A DNA stretch of 64,000 nt from Psychroflexus sp. MES1-P1E (GCF_002836055.1 NZ_PJBS01000349.1:1-64000); one strand, 5' to 3'. Shown: positions 7,586 to 16,454, numbered from the stretch's first letter. A program made the numbers and translations. Notes: generated from the sequence alone by a model not told the origin.

Positions 7586-8509
7586 TTATTTTAAAAGGCT
7601 TTCCATCAATTTTTGATGATAATTCTCAATGACATCATGGCAATAGGTCACCGAAAAACCTTCACTTTGATCACAAATAAGATAGTGTTTAAAATGGCGT
7701 TTAGGCGTGTTTAGTAACATGTCATTCGGGTGAATTTCCAGATGTGCTTTTAGCTCTTCTTTTATTATATCGTCGGGTTCCATCAGGTAATGACTTGCCA
7801 ACACATCAAATGGGTTAAAACCCTTTTCACCACTATCTAACCATTGTTGCAACCAAGGCTTGGAGGCTTTGGAAAGCCATTCACTTGCTGGATCACTATT
7901 TTTTAAATGGTTTAAATCCTTTTCAGTGATCCATACTTTATTTGAGATTTCAAATGGACAGAGAACGACCTTCACTCCGCTTTCAAATAAGACTCTAAAG
8001 GCATCGTTATCCAGATCAAAATTAAGATCAGGCGCATGTCCCATCTCAGTTTTTCCAATTTTAAAATAAGAGGTTGGCTTCCGTCTCCCAGCGACAAGCA
8101 CTACTTCTTTTATGCGTGATTTTAATTCTGGATATAGCAAGAGTAGTGTACTGATATTTGTTGCCGGTCCTATAGCGAGTATATGCAAAGGGGTTTTTTT
8201 TAAGCCTTCAGAAAGCGCTTCTACGGCTTCATTGGTCTCCGCGTTATCAAGATTTAGTTTAGCTTCTGCCCCCTTAAAAACAGGAATGGTATAAGGTGCA
8301 AATTCATCAACCATATTTTGAGAAAGCCTGTAGGCATCTTGAATTTTAGTATTGCCAAAAACAGCGCTTAAACCGGTGATCTCTATGTTTTCGGCTTTAA
8401 AAAGTTGCAAAATAGCATAGCCATCATCAACATCACTATAGCCTTCGCCTTCATAGTTTTTCATTCCTACTGAAAGATCGGTATCTATCCATACTTTTTT
8501 CTTTTCCAT
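7586..8509 (-). CDS. Nucleoside-hydrolase (IUNH) family protein
   Basis: 307 residues from the ATG at 8509, which is preferred because it leaves 11 bases after the ATPase stop and starts right at the domain (MEKKKVWIDTD); a TTG-like frame to 8572 would run into the ATPase gene. The family hydrolyses the N-glycosidic bond of ribonucleosides using calcium held by an Asp cluster. Seen: DTD at 9-11 and DVDDG at 26-30. These are one motif in ordinary members but are separated here by a 14-residue insertion. DLNFDLDNDAF matches the usual NFxxD region. In the late HDPLA motif the catalytic-acid His is replaced: it reads PFDVLA, with F234 and D235. The substrate is therefore probably not a standard nucleoside or the leaving group needs no acid (inference). 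Genes on both sides are on the same strand. Confidence 0.85.
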   Translation of the reverse strand: MEKKKVWIDTDLSVGMKNYEGEGYSDVDDGYAILQLFKAENIEITGLSAVFGNTKIQDAYRLSQNMVDEFAPYTIPVFKGAEAKLNLDNAETNEAVEALSEGLKKTPLHILAIGPATNISTLLLLYPELKSRIKEVVLVAGRRKPTSYFKIGKTEMGHAPDLNFDLDNDAFRVLFESGVKVVLCPFEISNKVWITEKDLNHLKNSDPASEWLSKASKPWLQQWLDSGEKGFNPFDVLASHYLMEPDDIIKEELKAHLEIHPNDMLLNTPKRHFKHYLICDQSEGFSVTYCHDVIENYHQKLMESLLK

Positions 8510-8519
8510 AGCTTCTATT

Positions 8520-9266
8520 TTATAATTTGGAAAACTCACCACGTTGTAGATTGCTCCAAAAATCAATTTCATCTGTTACTCCAGATTTAGCATCCTCATA
8601 AAACTCTTTTTTAGAGGTGTAAGCTTTATAATTTCCATTTTCAATTTTGCCAATGTCATCTCCCATTATAATAGCCTCCTTCAAATCGTGAGTCACAAAC
8701 AAGGCAGAAATAGACAGTTGTTTTGCCAAGTCTTTAAAGAGCTGTTGCATACTGTGTCTTGTTTCTACATCCAAAGCTCCAAAAGGTTCGTCCAAAAGCA
8801 ATAATTTAGGCTCCACAATTATGGCTCTTCCAAAAGCTACTCTTTGTTTTTCACCCCCAGATAACTGGTTTGGGGATTTGTATTTCATATGGTCTAATCC
8901 AATTGTTCCTAACATTTGTATGACCCTTTCTTCAATTTCAGCTTGATCCTTTTTCTGAAGCCGTAAACCAAAGGCAATGTTTTCAAAAATAGTTAAATGT
9001 GGAAACAGTAAGGCTTCTTGATATAGATATACGATATTTCTCTTTTGAGGTTTCATTGTCATTACCGGTTTTCCTTCTAGGGAAATTCGTCCTTGGTCTG
9101 CAACTTCTAGGCCGGCAATTATTTTTAATAGGGTGGTTTTTCCACTTCCAGATTTACCGAGAATACTCAAGACAGTATTGGATTCTAAACTCAAATGAAT
9201 GCCATTCAAAATCGGTTGACCTTCGAATGTTTTTGATAAATCGTCTATGTTCAAGAATTCACTCAT
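8520..9266 (-). CDS. ABC transporter ATP-binding protein (YnjD / PotA type)
   Basis: 248 residues from the ATG at 9266, which overlaps the permease stop by eight bases; an upstream TTG at 9275 is less likely. All ATPase motifs are intact: Walker A GKSGSGKTT near 33-41, Q-loop in LYQEALLF, signature LSGGEKQR, Walker B LLLLDEP and a switch His in FVTHDLKE. This separates it from the degenerate ABC protein at 59235. It energises the importer formed with the two permeases and the lipoprotein next to it, and belongs to the iron/polyamine/thiamine-type importer ATPases, lacking a large C-terminal regulatory domain. The substrate is not shown by the sequence. Confidence 0.92.
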   Translation of the reverse strand: MSEFLNIDDLSKTFEGQPILNGIHLSLESNTVLSILGKSGSGKTTLLKIIAGLEVADQGRISLEGKPVMTMKPQKRNIVYLYQEALLFPHLTIFENIAFGLRLQKKDQAEIEERVIQMLGTIGLDHMKYKSPNQLSGGEKQRVAFGRAIIVEPKLLLLDEPFGALDVETRHSMQQLFKDLAKQLSISALFVTHDLKEAIIMGDDIGKIENGNYKAYTSKKEFYEDAKSGVTDEIDFWSNLQRGEFSKL

Positions 9267-10041
9267 AATCAGCAAGCTTTTTAGAAGTTTTGAAAATAAG
9301 TCTTTTGTTCACTAACAAAAGTAAAATAGAAGGTAAAATCAATAAAAACCCAGCTAAGGCTGCCAAGAAGGGATTTGCTTCATTTACATAAGCAAAAACG
9401 CTCACGGTAAGTGTTTTTACTTTTCCTGCTCCTATGAAATGCGTAAGGCCATATTCGAACCAAGAGATTAAAAAGCATTGAAAAAAGCAGAGTAGAAGTG
9501 TCGATTTAGCTAAAGGCAAGAGGACACGTTTTAAAGTCTGAGTAGTCGATCCCCCTAAAGTGAAACTCAAATTTTCTAAAGACTGAATTTGGGAAGTCCA
9601 AAAGGTCGAACAAATAATAATCCCAAAGGGGAAACAGATCAAAAATTGGGCGATAATAACCCCTAAAAGTGAGCCTGAGAGTCCTGTCTTTAAAAAGTAA
9701 AAATGGATAAGCACTGCAAAAATAATGGGAGAGAGCAGATAAGGCACATAAGCTAAAGACAGCCAAGTCGTTTTGTTATAAGAATAGGCTATTTTTTTGG
9801 AAAAGTAAAAGGCAGTCACTGTCGAAACTAAACCTACTGAAATTGACAAAAGCAATGACAATCCTAAACTTTTTGTAAGTTGAAAACTCGGGCTAAAAAG
9901 AGATTCCCATTGCGACGTTTGCCATATATTGGGCAGGATATGCGGATAGAACCATTGTTTGCCAAACGATAAAATTAAAAGGAATACAATGGGAAATAAA
10001 ATGATAAAGCCCACTATGCTCTGACCGATATGTTTACGCAT
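9259..10041 (-). CDS. ABC importer permease (second half of a YnjC-like pair)
   Basis: 260 residues, six predicted membrane segments, with the EAA-type cytoplasmic loop near ENLSFTLGGSTTQTLKRVLLP, the site that docks on the ATPase. It overlaps the preceding permease by eight bases and the ATPase by eight bases, so the three are translationally coupled. In E. coli the matching protein YnjC is one long polypeptide with two permease halves; here the two halves are separate genes. It moves substrate delivered by the lipoprotein at 10901-12112 across the inner membrane. Family-level assignment is firm; the link to YnjC rests on the YnjB-like partner. Confidence 0.88.
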   Translation of the reverse strand: MRKHIGQSIVGFIILFPIVFLLILSFGKQWFYPHILPNIWQTSQWESLFSPSFQLTKSLGLSLLLSISVGLVSTVTAFYFSKKIAYSYNKTTWLSLAYVPYLLSPIIFAVLIHFYFLKTGLSGSLLGVIIAQFLICFPFGIIICSTFWTSQIQSLENLSFTLGGSTTQTLKRVLLPLAKSTLLLCFFQCFLISWFEYGLTHFIGAGKVKTLTVSVFAYVNEANPFLAALAGFLLILPSILLLLVNKRLIFKTSKKLADYE

Positions 10042-10894
10042 AAGCTTTCGTTTTTAGCTTTGCTAATCTTTGAAATCCAAAGAAGAGAAAGAGCAAGAAC
10101 AAGACATAGAGAATGGCCATAGCATAAGCTTCTGGAATATCGTTTAGATTGAAGCGTTGGGCTTTATCTACAATAGCTACGGTTATCATTTTAGGGTTTT
10201 GGCGTCCCAACAACAATGGAATCTCATAACTACCGATTACGAAAATTAAAAATAAAAGCAGACTCGTCTTTGCCTTTTGAAGTAAGATAGGTAGGGTTAC
10301 TTTTATTAAAACCTGACGTTGACTCGCTCCCAAACTTTTTGCGATTTGTTGAAATTTAGTCACATGTTCATTTTCAAAAATCCCTTTTAAAATTAGGCTT
10401 AAAAAGGGGGTGATGATAAAGCTGGAAGCAAGAATAATCCCTATTCCATACGCATCATTGACTAAACTTGGGAAATCTTCAATTTTTGAAATGATACCTA
10501 TCTGGTAGAGGAATCTAGACCAGAATCCTGCTTTAGAAAAACTTTGAAAAATGAAAAAGCCAACTACCGTCGCAGGGAAGGCCAATGGCAAATAAATTAA
10601 AGTGCTTAATTTTCCTTTCCTAAGATCGTGATGCCAGTTGACGACCATCCAAAGTGCTATTACTAGGCTTATACCTACACTTATAAGCCCAATACCAAAG
10701 CTGAATAAAAGGCTTTTCCAAAAGCTAAAATTTAAAAGAACATCGCTCCAATGCTCTGTCGTAAAACCAGTATTGAGTAAGCCAATTACCCCAAAGCTAT
10801 ACAGTAAACCATACCCTAAACCCAATAACATAGGAAGCAGCATCAAGATGAATAAGGCTGTTTTCCAAGGTGTTATTTGTTTAATGCTGAACAT
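10034..10894 (-). CDS. ABC importer permease (first half of a YnjC-like pair)
   Basis: 286 residues with six to seven hydrophobic segments and an EAA-type loop (AKSLGASQRQVLIKVTLP), the classic binpDtran pattern of iron/thiamine/spermidine-type permeases. The gene starts six bases after the stop of the substrate-binding lipoprotein and overlaps the next permease by eight bases. It should pair with that permease as a heterodimer in the inner membrane. Confidence 0.88.
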   Translation of the reverse strand: MFSIKQITPWKTALFILMLLPMLLGLGYGLLYSFGVIGLLNTGFTTEHWSDVLLNFSFWKSLLFSFGIGLISVGISLVIALWMVVNWHHDLRKGKLSTLIYLPLAFPATVVGFFIFQSFSKAGFWSRFLYQIGIISKIEDFPSLVNDAYGIGIILASSFIITPFLSLILKGIFENEHVTKFQQIAKSLGASQRQVLIKVTLPILLQKAKTSLLLFLIFVIGSYEIPLLLGRQNPKMITVAIVDKAQRFNLNDIPEAYAMAILYVLFLLFLFFGFQRLAKLKTKAYA

Positions 10895-10900
10895 AGTTTT

Positions 10901-12112
10901 CTAGTCAATAAGGTTTTTCTTGAAGTCTTCTGCTAAGCGGATCATATATTCTGGTGCTAATTCTGGTAAAGCTTTCTGTTGAATATCCTTTCTTGGTGGA
11001 GCATAATGGCGTTGAGCAATAGAATTAAATTTCTTTTGAAAAACAGAATCCAGTTTTGAGACTTGTAAAACGGTTCCATCCCCCCACACACTTGGTTTCA
11101 TTTTCTCAAGCTGATTTTCTTCTGAAATTAATTCATTAACCACTACCATAGTGGTAAGCTTTTTCTGTGAAAGCTTGCTGATTCCTAAGTAATGAGAATT
11201 TTGAATGGTTCCAAATTCAGGGACATAGGCTCTTGAGCTTTTCTGAAATAAACCTTCTTCTACTTTATTATCTACTTCAGCATCATTATTGCTCATGGTA
11301 AATAACAATTCGCCATTGGCAAACAATTGATGCATCTGGGCAACATTTTCAGGAAAGACTTCTCCTTGACGCCATAAATAGGGTTTTAATCGGTTGAGGT
11401 ATACCCATAATTCGTCACTGTATTTCGCATATAAGTTTTCATTGAATTCGCCTTTTAATACGTCGGCCCCTCCAGCAATATCCATCAATAATGCCTTCAT
11501 AAACGTTAGCCCAGTAAAGTGATTATCCCATGTAAATTTCCCAGGATACTTTTTCACAAAGCTTAAGAGTTCTGATCTAGTTTGTGGCGGCTGTTGAATT
11601 TTATCTTGATTATAGATAAGCGTCATTTGTACATTCCCCCAAGGCATTTCGTAACCATCAATAGTTTGCTGGAAATCTTTACCAATAAAAGGATTTTCAA
11701 AGTTGATTTTATCAGCATTGGGAAGCTTACTCGTCCAAGGTCCAAACAAGGCATCGATCTGGCGAAGTTGATAAAAGGTTTCTCCATTAATCCACATCAG
11801 ATCAATTTCACTAGTGCTTGCATCTGCTTGTAGTTCTGCCATTAGCATTTGTACAATATAATTACCCTGCCCATCTACAATAGTCAAATTGATATTGTGC
11901 TTTTTGAGCAATTTAGGTTTTATATAGTCCTGCATGTAGACATTGATTTTTGGATCGCCTTTCCACATCATCATTGTCACTTCCTGAGCTTGTCCTCCTG
12001 CTTGAATATCTTCCCATGTGTAGTCATCCAGAATAAGCGGTTTTCTTTCCGAAGAGGTTTGGCATGAGATGAACAACAGGCTAAAAGCAAATAGCATGAG
12101 TAGATTCTTCAT
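10901..12112 (-). CDS. YnjB-like substrate-binding lipoprotein
   Basis: 403 residues. LLFISC at the N-terminus is a good lipobox, so the protein is a periplasm-facing lipoprotein. The mature part has MMMWKGDPKINVYMQDYIKP, then DLMWINGETFYQLRQIDALFGPWTSKLP and MPWGNVQMTLIYN. The DL(I/M)WINGE(N/T)F...LFGPF/WT...LPN series matches E. coli YnjB (COG4134) as I recall it, a distinct branch of solute-binding proteins of unknown substrate. It is followed by permeases and ATPase in the order expected for an importer and preceded by a TonB receptor 31 bases away. The pairing suggests the receptor brings the same substrate over the outer membrane (inference). Confidence 0.85.
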   Translation of the reverse strand: MKNLLMLFAFSLLFISCQTSSERKPLILDDYTWEDIQAGGQAQEVTMMMWKGDPKINVYMQDYIKPKLLKKHNINLTIVDGQGNYIVQMLMAELQADASTSEIDLMWINGETFYQLRQIDALFGPWTSKLPNADKINFENPFIGKDFQQTIDGYEMPWGNVQMTLIYNQDKIQQPPQTRSELLSFVKKYPGKFTWDNHFTGLTFMKALLMDIAGGADVLKGEFNENLYAKYSDELWVYLNRLKPYLWRQGEVFPENVAQMHQLFANGELLFTMSNNDAEVDNKVEEGLFQKSSRAYVPEFGTIQNSHYLGISKLSQKKLTTMVVVNELISEENQLEKMKPSVWGDGTVLQVSKLDSVFQKKFNSIAQRHYAPPRKDIQQKALPELAPEYMIRLAEDFKKNLID

Positions 12113-12143
12113 TATTTTACAATTAGTCTTTTATAATTTTTGT

Positions 12144-15131
12144 TTAAAACAGATACCTAACCCCAAATTGAAATTGTCTAGGTGGTCCTGCATTTCTTTG
12201 TGCGAATCTTCCAGAGGATGCTGGTCCCGCTTGTATTTGGTTACTTTGCGTTGCATTGTTACTGTAACCACTAAGATTTTCAATGTTGAACACATTAAAA
12301 ATATCAGCTCTTACTTCTAAGCGATGCGTCTCACCAACTAAAAATTGATGTTGTATGCCAATATCAAAATTGAAAGACCAAGGTAAACGGTCGTTGTTCC
12401 TAGATTCACCGGGTGAACGGTCACTGTTACCTACATAAGCATCTCCAAAAGCAGAACCATCACCATTTAAATCTGTAGTTCCAAAAATTGTTGCATCTGG
12501 AATTCTATTTATAGGTTGGCCGCTTTGAAGAAGTCCTGCCAAAGTCAATACAGAATTTTCGAATGGATAATAATTGAAAATACCATTTATATTATGGGTT
12601 CTATCGTTGATGGAAGGCCCCCATTCATTTCCATAATTATTGGCATCTTGCGCTCTAAAGTTGATGTCCTCTGTGTTGTTTTCTAGTCTGGATAAGGTAT
12701 AATTAAGTCGGTAATCGTAATTATCGTTCCCTCTTGTTTTTTGAAGATTAAAACTAGCTGCCCAGTATTCTGAACGGCCTTTAGATTCTGTCATGACCAC
12801 ATTTCTAGCGACACCAGAAACAGTCTGACCATCTATGATACCTTGGCCATTGATGATAGGAATAGGTCGAGATGCATCAGCTTCTTCCAGTGAGCGAACA
12901 TCGTTTGGTAGGAAGCCTGAATCTATTGGAAACTCCTCTGCAGCATTTAAATTACGCAATCGGAAAAGATTGTGGCCTCGGTTATGAAATACATCGATAA
13001 AAAATAATTTATCATCTTCTAGCTGGGTTTGGTACCCTAAAGAAAATTGATGGCTGAATGGATTATCATATCCATTTGGATTTAAGATTCTACGCTCATT
13101 AGAAAAAACAGACTCTCGCTGGTCTTGCAGATCACTTGGACTAGGTCCTTGCAAATAGTCTACATCACTTAGATTGGCTGTAAGATTTCCATCAAAAGTC
13201 ACACGATTTATATCCGTGTTTTGTGGTAACATACCTTGATTAATCAGTTCTTGTATTTGCAATTGATAATCTGCAGAAGTCGTATTCTGCTGTAAAGCAT
13301 CACTATGAATCGCATAAGAGATTTTATCGTAAGCCATACCATACCCTCCTCTAATTACCGAATTTTCCCCAATTTCATAATTGAAATTAATTCTCGGGGC
13401 AAGGTTATCTGTGTCACCAGATGTACTGCCGCCTTTTGATAAATCATCATAGTCATAACGTAATCCGTATACTAAATTCAATTTAGGATTAACCAGCCAT
13501 TGGTCTTCGAGATAAAAGCTATAAATATTTTGTGTGGTTCCAAATGAATTAGGGCGTAGTTCCACACCATAATTGACCACATTTACATTAGAAGGAAGGT
13601 CATTGATGTTTAAACCACCGCCAAGATCGCTATTACGAATAGTATCAATCTGATTTTGAGTAAGATCTACTAAATAATTTCCATCGGGATTACCGCCTCC
13701 AAACAATTCATGATCTCCAGAAATATATTGAAGACCAGCTTTAATAGTATGGTTATTTAAGTAATATTTAAATTTTTGCTGCAGCTGTAGAGTGTTTTCA
13801 ATTTCATCAAAAACAAACCCAGAACTCCCTAAAACTCCGATGGTGAATTGTTGAGGATTGCGAAGAGTAACTTGAGGTCCAACATTTACAGGATTGGAGT
13901 AATTCCACCTAAAGCGACTGTACTGGATGTTGGTTTCTCCATCGAGACTTCCAATTTGATAATTGTTTTTGAATGCAAGATTGATACTGTTTCTTTCTTG
14001 AGCGGTTCCTGCAGAGGGAAAGATCACGCCACCATCAAGGCCACCTCCTTGGTTTTCAATCTCAATTCTACCCACATTTGCCCTAAGCGAACTTCTAAAC
14101 TGATCGGACCAAAGGTGATCGATTTTTAGGGTGAAATAATTAAATGCATTATTGCCGCGAACAGTCTCACTCACGCCAAGGTCTGGGACATTCAATAAAT
14201 TGTCTTTTATATCAGTTGTATGTTCGTAGTTAAAAAAGAAAAAGGTTTTGTCCTTAGTAATTGGCCCACCAATAGCAAGGCCCGTTTGGTAACGAGCAAA
14301 ACCATCCTTTACTTGATTTCCAGATAAATCGCGTTGAGCAAATTGGCTAGAAGCATCCACACTCGGGCCAGGGCGAGTGATAAAATAAGTTTCTCCTTTA
14401 AGCGTATTGGTTCCCGATTTGGTTGTGACATCAATAACGCCATTGCTCGTTAGTCCGTACTCAGCAGAATAGTTGCTGGTAAGTACTGTGATATCTTTTA
14501 CAGCACCAGCGGGAATATTGAAACGCATTCCACCAAGAAACCGCTCGTTATTATCCATTCCATCAATGGTGTAATTTGTAAATAAAGGGTTGGCACCATT
14601 GATGCTCACCGTTGGAGCTTCAGGGAAAAATCCAGTTGCTTGTGTCACATTGGGTAAGCGGAACAATATCCTTGTAATATCTCTACCTTCTACCGGAGTT
14701 TGCTCAATATCTTTGGCGTTAATTTCAAAGGACACCTCTGCATTACGACGATTGATTTTTAGTTTGGTATTACTAGTGACGATGACTTCTTCTAGGTTCT
14801 CTGCCTTACTAGATTTTTTATAAGCATACAGTTTAATTGCTGGACTTTCGTTAGAACGCAGATTGAAGAGTTGACTTTCAGAAGCTTCAAAAGCCTCATT
14901 CCCTTCAAATAAAATTTGATAGCCGTTGACGGTCGGAACAGATCTAAAAGTTACTGCGCCATTTAAATTTGTAGTTAGTGGTTTATCGATGCCTTGCTCT
15001 AAATTTTTTAGAATTAGTGTTGCATTTTCCACTGGAAGATTGGTTTCTAAATCCAGTAAACTAACTTTTATGTTTTCTTGTGCATTTGCAAATAGACATG
15101 CCCAAAAAAATACAAATGTTGTATATTTCAT
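12144..15131 (-). CDS. Oar-like TonB-dependent outer-membrane receptor
   Basis: 995 residues. Signal peptide (residues 1-17, ending FANAQ), then an N-terminal carboxypeptidase-regulatory-like beta-sandwich (about 20-105) and a linker; a plug domain follows with LEEVIVTSNTKLKINRR, TRILFRLPNVTQATGF and TIDGMDNNERFLGG, then a 22-strand-type barrel ending FQFGVRYLF with a terminal Phe, as outer-membrane proteins require. The plug with DGMDNN...FNIP and YSAEYG resembles Oar receptors rather than SusC; no SusD partner is near. Uptake is presumably driven by a TonB system, possibly the energy transducer at 41814. Its place directly before the importer genes is the main clue that the set is an uptake pathway. 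The substrate is unknown. Confidence 0.9.
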   Translation of the reverse strand: MKYTTFVFFWACLFANAQENIKVSLLDLETNLPVENATLILKNLEQGIDKPLTTNLNGAVTFRSVPTVNGYQILFEGNEAFEASESQLFNLRSNESPAIKLYAYKKSSKAENLEEVIVTSNTKLKINRRNAEVSFEINAKDIEQTPVEGRDITRILFRLPNVTQATGFFPEAPTVSINGANPLFTNYTIDGMDNNERFLGGMRFNIPAGAVKDITVLTSNYSAEYGLTSNGVIDVTTKSGTNTLKGETYFITRPGPSVDASSQFAQRDLSGNQVKDGFARYQTGLAIGGPITKDKTFFFFNYEHTTDIKDNLLNVPDLGVSETVRGNNAFNYFTLKIDHLWSDQFRSSLRANVGRIEIENQGGGLDGGVIFPSAGTAQERNSINLAFKNNYQIGSLDGETNIQYSRFRWNYSNPVNVGPQVTLRNPQQFTIGVLGSSGFVFDEIENTLQLQQKFKYYLNNHTIKAGLQYISGDHELFGGGNPDGNYLVDLTQNQIDTIRNSDLGGGLNINDLPSNVNVVNYGVELRPNSFGTTQNIYSFYLEDQWLVNPKLNLVYGLRYDYDDLSKGGSTSGDTDNLAPRINFNYEIGENSVIRGGYGMAYDKISYAIHSDALQQNTTSADYQLQIQELINQGMLPQNTDINRVTFDGNLTANLSDVDYLQGPSPSDLQDQRESVFSNERRILNPNGYDNPFSHQFSLGYQTQLEDDKLFFIDVFHNRGHNLFRLRNLNAAEEFPIDSGFLPNDVRSLEEADASRPIPIINGQGIIDGQTVSGVARNVVMTESKGRSEYWAASFNLQKTRGNDNYDYRLNYTLSRLENNTEDINFRAQDANNYGNEWGPSINDRTHNINGIFNYYPFENSVLTLAGLLQSGQPINRIPDATIFGTTDLNGDGSAFGDAYVGNSDRSPGESRNNDRLPWSFNFDIGIQHQFLVGETHRLEVRADIFNVFNIENLSGYSNNATQSNQIQAGPASSGRFAQRNAGPPRQFQFGVRYLF

Positions 15132-15173
15132 AAGTGTAATTATAGAGTTTAAATAAGGGTTGCTTGCTGGATG

Positions 15174-15848
15174 TTAGGTAGATAGAGGGGAGCCTTTGTT
15201 GTAGTAAAGACTTTTGAGTTGAGTCTTTGCAATAAATTGAAAAAGGGTAGAGGGATTTTTCGATTTCCTTACTATTTTAAGCAAGATGCATTTCAGTTGA
15301 AAATCAATAGATTTATTTCTAAGTAAAAGAAAAGCATCTTCATTACAATCTAGATCAATCAGGGTTTCGATACAGTCGAATTGGACAGAATTGTAAGTTA
15401 ATTCGCTAAGTATTTCAGGAAGTAGATCTTTGGTATTCCATTTAAAATTCAAAAAAGAGTTTTTTTCAAAAGAGTCTTTCTTTATTCCCCAAAGGTAAAA
15501 GCCTCCATCTCTAGAAGGACCAAAGCACATGCTGTTATGTTCGAGAAGTTCTGAAGCTTCGAGGATGTGTTTCACTTTCAAACCGGGAGTATCGTTTCCT
15601 ATGGAAATGACTTGTTGATACCCTTTATCAAAAATGTGTTGAATCGCGTTTAAGTAGCGATTTTCAAAATCATCGCCAACCTGCCGATTTTCATCTATCC
15701 AGAAGTGAGGAAGTTTACTTTCTTTTACAAGCTTTAGTAAGTTTCTATGTTGAAAATCAAAAAATTCCTTTCCATTTTTAATACATTTCCGCTCTGCATC
15801 AATACGCGCAGAGTTTGCAAAAATTAATATGGCTGTTTTTGTTATCAA
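15174..15848 (-). CDS. Divergent DUF2064 / TIGR04282-like protein
   Basis: 224 residues. GNDTPGL (84-90) and FGPSRDGGFYLWGI (109-122) match the core of the DUF2064 protein at 5306-5920 (GSDLFEL and FGPAEDGGYYLMGM), so the fold is the same. The family's N-terminal nucleotide motif (KTRLA) is absent: this region reads ILIFANSARIDAERKC. The C-terminal 50 residues have no counterpart in the other copy. Start: no ATG exists between the upstream stop near 15897 and the domain. The TTG at 15848 is the best candidate, with ATT or ATA codons as poorer choices. It is the first gene of the minus-strand set, 42 bases before the TonB receptor. The altered motif may mean another donor or a non-catalytic role (inference). 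Confidence 0.75.
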   Translation of the reverse strand: MITKTAILIFANSARIDAERKCIKNGKEFFDFQHRNLLKLVKESKLPHFWIDENRQVGDDFENRYLNAIQHIFDKGYQQVISIGNDTPGLKVKHILEASELLEHNSMCFGPSRDGGFYLWGIKKDSFEKNSFLNFKWNTKDLLPEILSELTYNSVQFDCIETLIDLDCNEDAFLLLRNKSIDFQLKCILLKIVRKSKNPSTLFQFIAKTQLKSLYYNKGSPLST

Positions 15849-15944
15849 AATAAATCTTATAGTTCTTAAGTCGGAATTATATGTTTTCCTTACTTTTCAA
15901 TTATAAATAGTGACAAAAATAATTGAGCTAAGGTTTAGCAAGTT

Positions 15945-16325
15945 TTATTTTCCAGGTCTTATGATAAGAGTATTCGGATACTTATATTTAACTTTTTCAA
16001 AAGCTCTATCTGCTTGAATTCTATTTCTATAGTTACCAATCCAAACTTTATAATTAGGGGTTTGGTATAATATCCTAGATTCGATATTTAATTCTAAATA
16101 TTCAAATTCATTTTGAGTCTCTTTAGCTTTTTCAAGAGAACCTGAAAATATCTGAAGCTTATATGTATTTTTTAATTCATTGTTAGATTCTAAGGAATGC
16201 TTTTTGTTTAACAGGTCTGAAACCGTTATTAACTCAGAGGAGTTTAACTTATTTTGTGCCTCTAAGTGATTGAAGGTCAAAAATGAAATAATTAAAAAAA
16301 CACTTACAAATGAATATTTAGTCAT
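15945..16325 (-). CDS. Small exported SPOR-domain protein
   Basis: 126 residues from the ATG at 16325, chosen because it begins a proper signal peptide (MTKYSFVSVFLIISFLTFN...EAQ); an earlier in-frame codon at 16367 would add a basic, aromatic stretch with no purpose. The C-terminal 75 residues form one SPOR-type repeat: YKLQIFSGSLEKAKETQNEF, then YKVWIGNYRNRIQADRAFEK and a closing strand. The domain binds denuded glycan strands of peptidoglycan, often at division sites. It lies alone between the act operon and the minus-strand uptake set, divergent from actA. Confidence 0.75.
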   Translation of the reverse strand: MTKYSFVSVFLIISFLTFNHLEAQNKLNSSELITVSDLLNKKHSLESNNELKNTYKLQIFSGSLEKAKETQNEFEYLELNIESRILYQTPNYKVWIGNYRNRIQADRAFEKVKYKYPNTLIIRPGK

Positions 16326-16446
16326 GAAATATAATTTAAAACAAATGTACACTTTATAGGAAAGCAAGTGCTTTTATATTTTATTTAGAAAGATTATAAA
16401 TTGCCATTTAACATATCTAGGTATTCCAGAAACGCTCATTTAGTGT

Positions 16447-16454
16447 TACTTTTG
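16447..16454 (+). promoter_or_regulatory. Candidate -7 box upstream of actA
   Basis: TACTTTTG fits the Bacteroidetes -7 consensus TAnnTTTG exactly and lies 72 bases before the actA start in the 200-base divergent gap. No matching -33 TTG is at the usual distance, so confidence is limited. Confidence 0.4.

Noticed and set aside
4481-15848. Reading the TonB receptor set as a classic SusCD polysaccharide locus
   Set aside because: The plug is Oar-like, no SusD or glycoside hydrolase is present, and an ABC importer with nucleoside enzymes follows.
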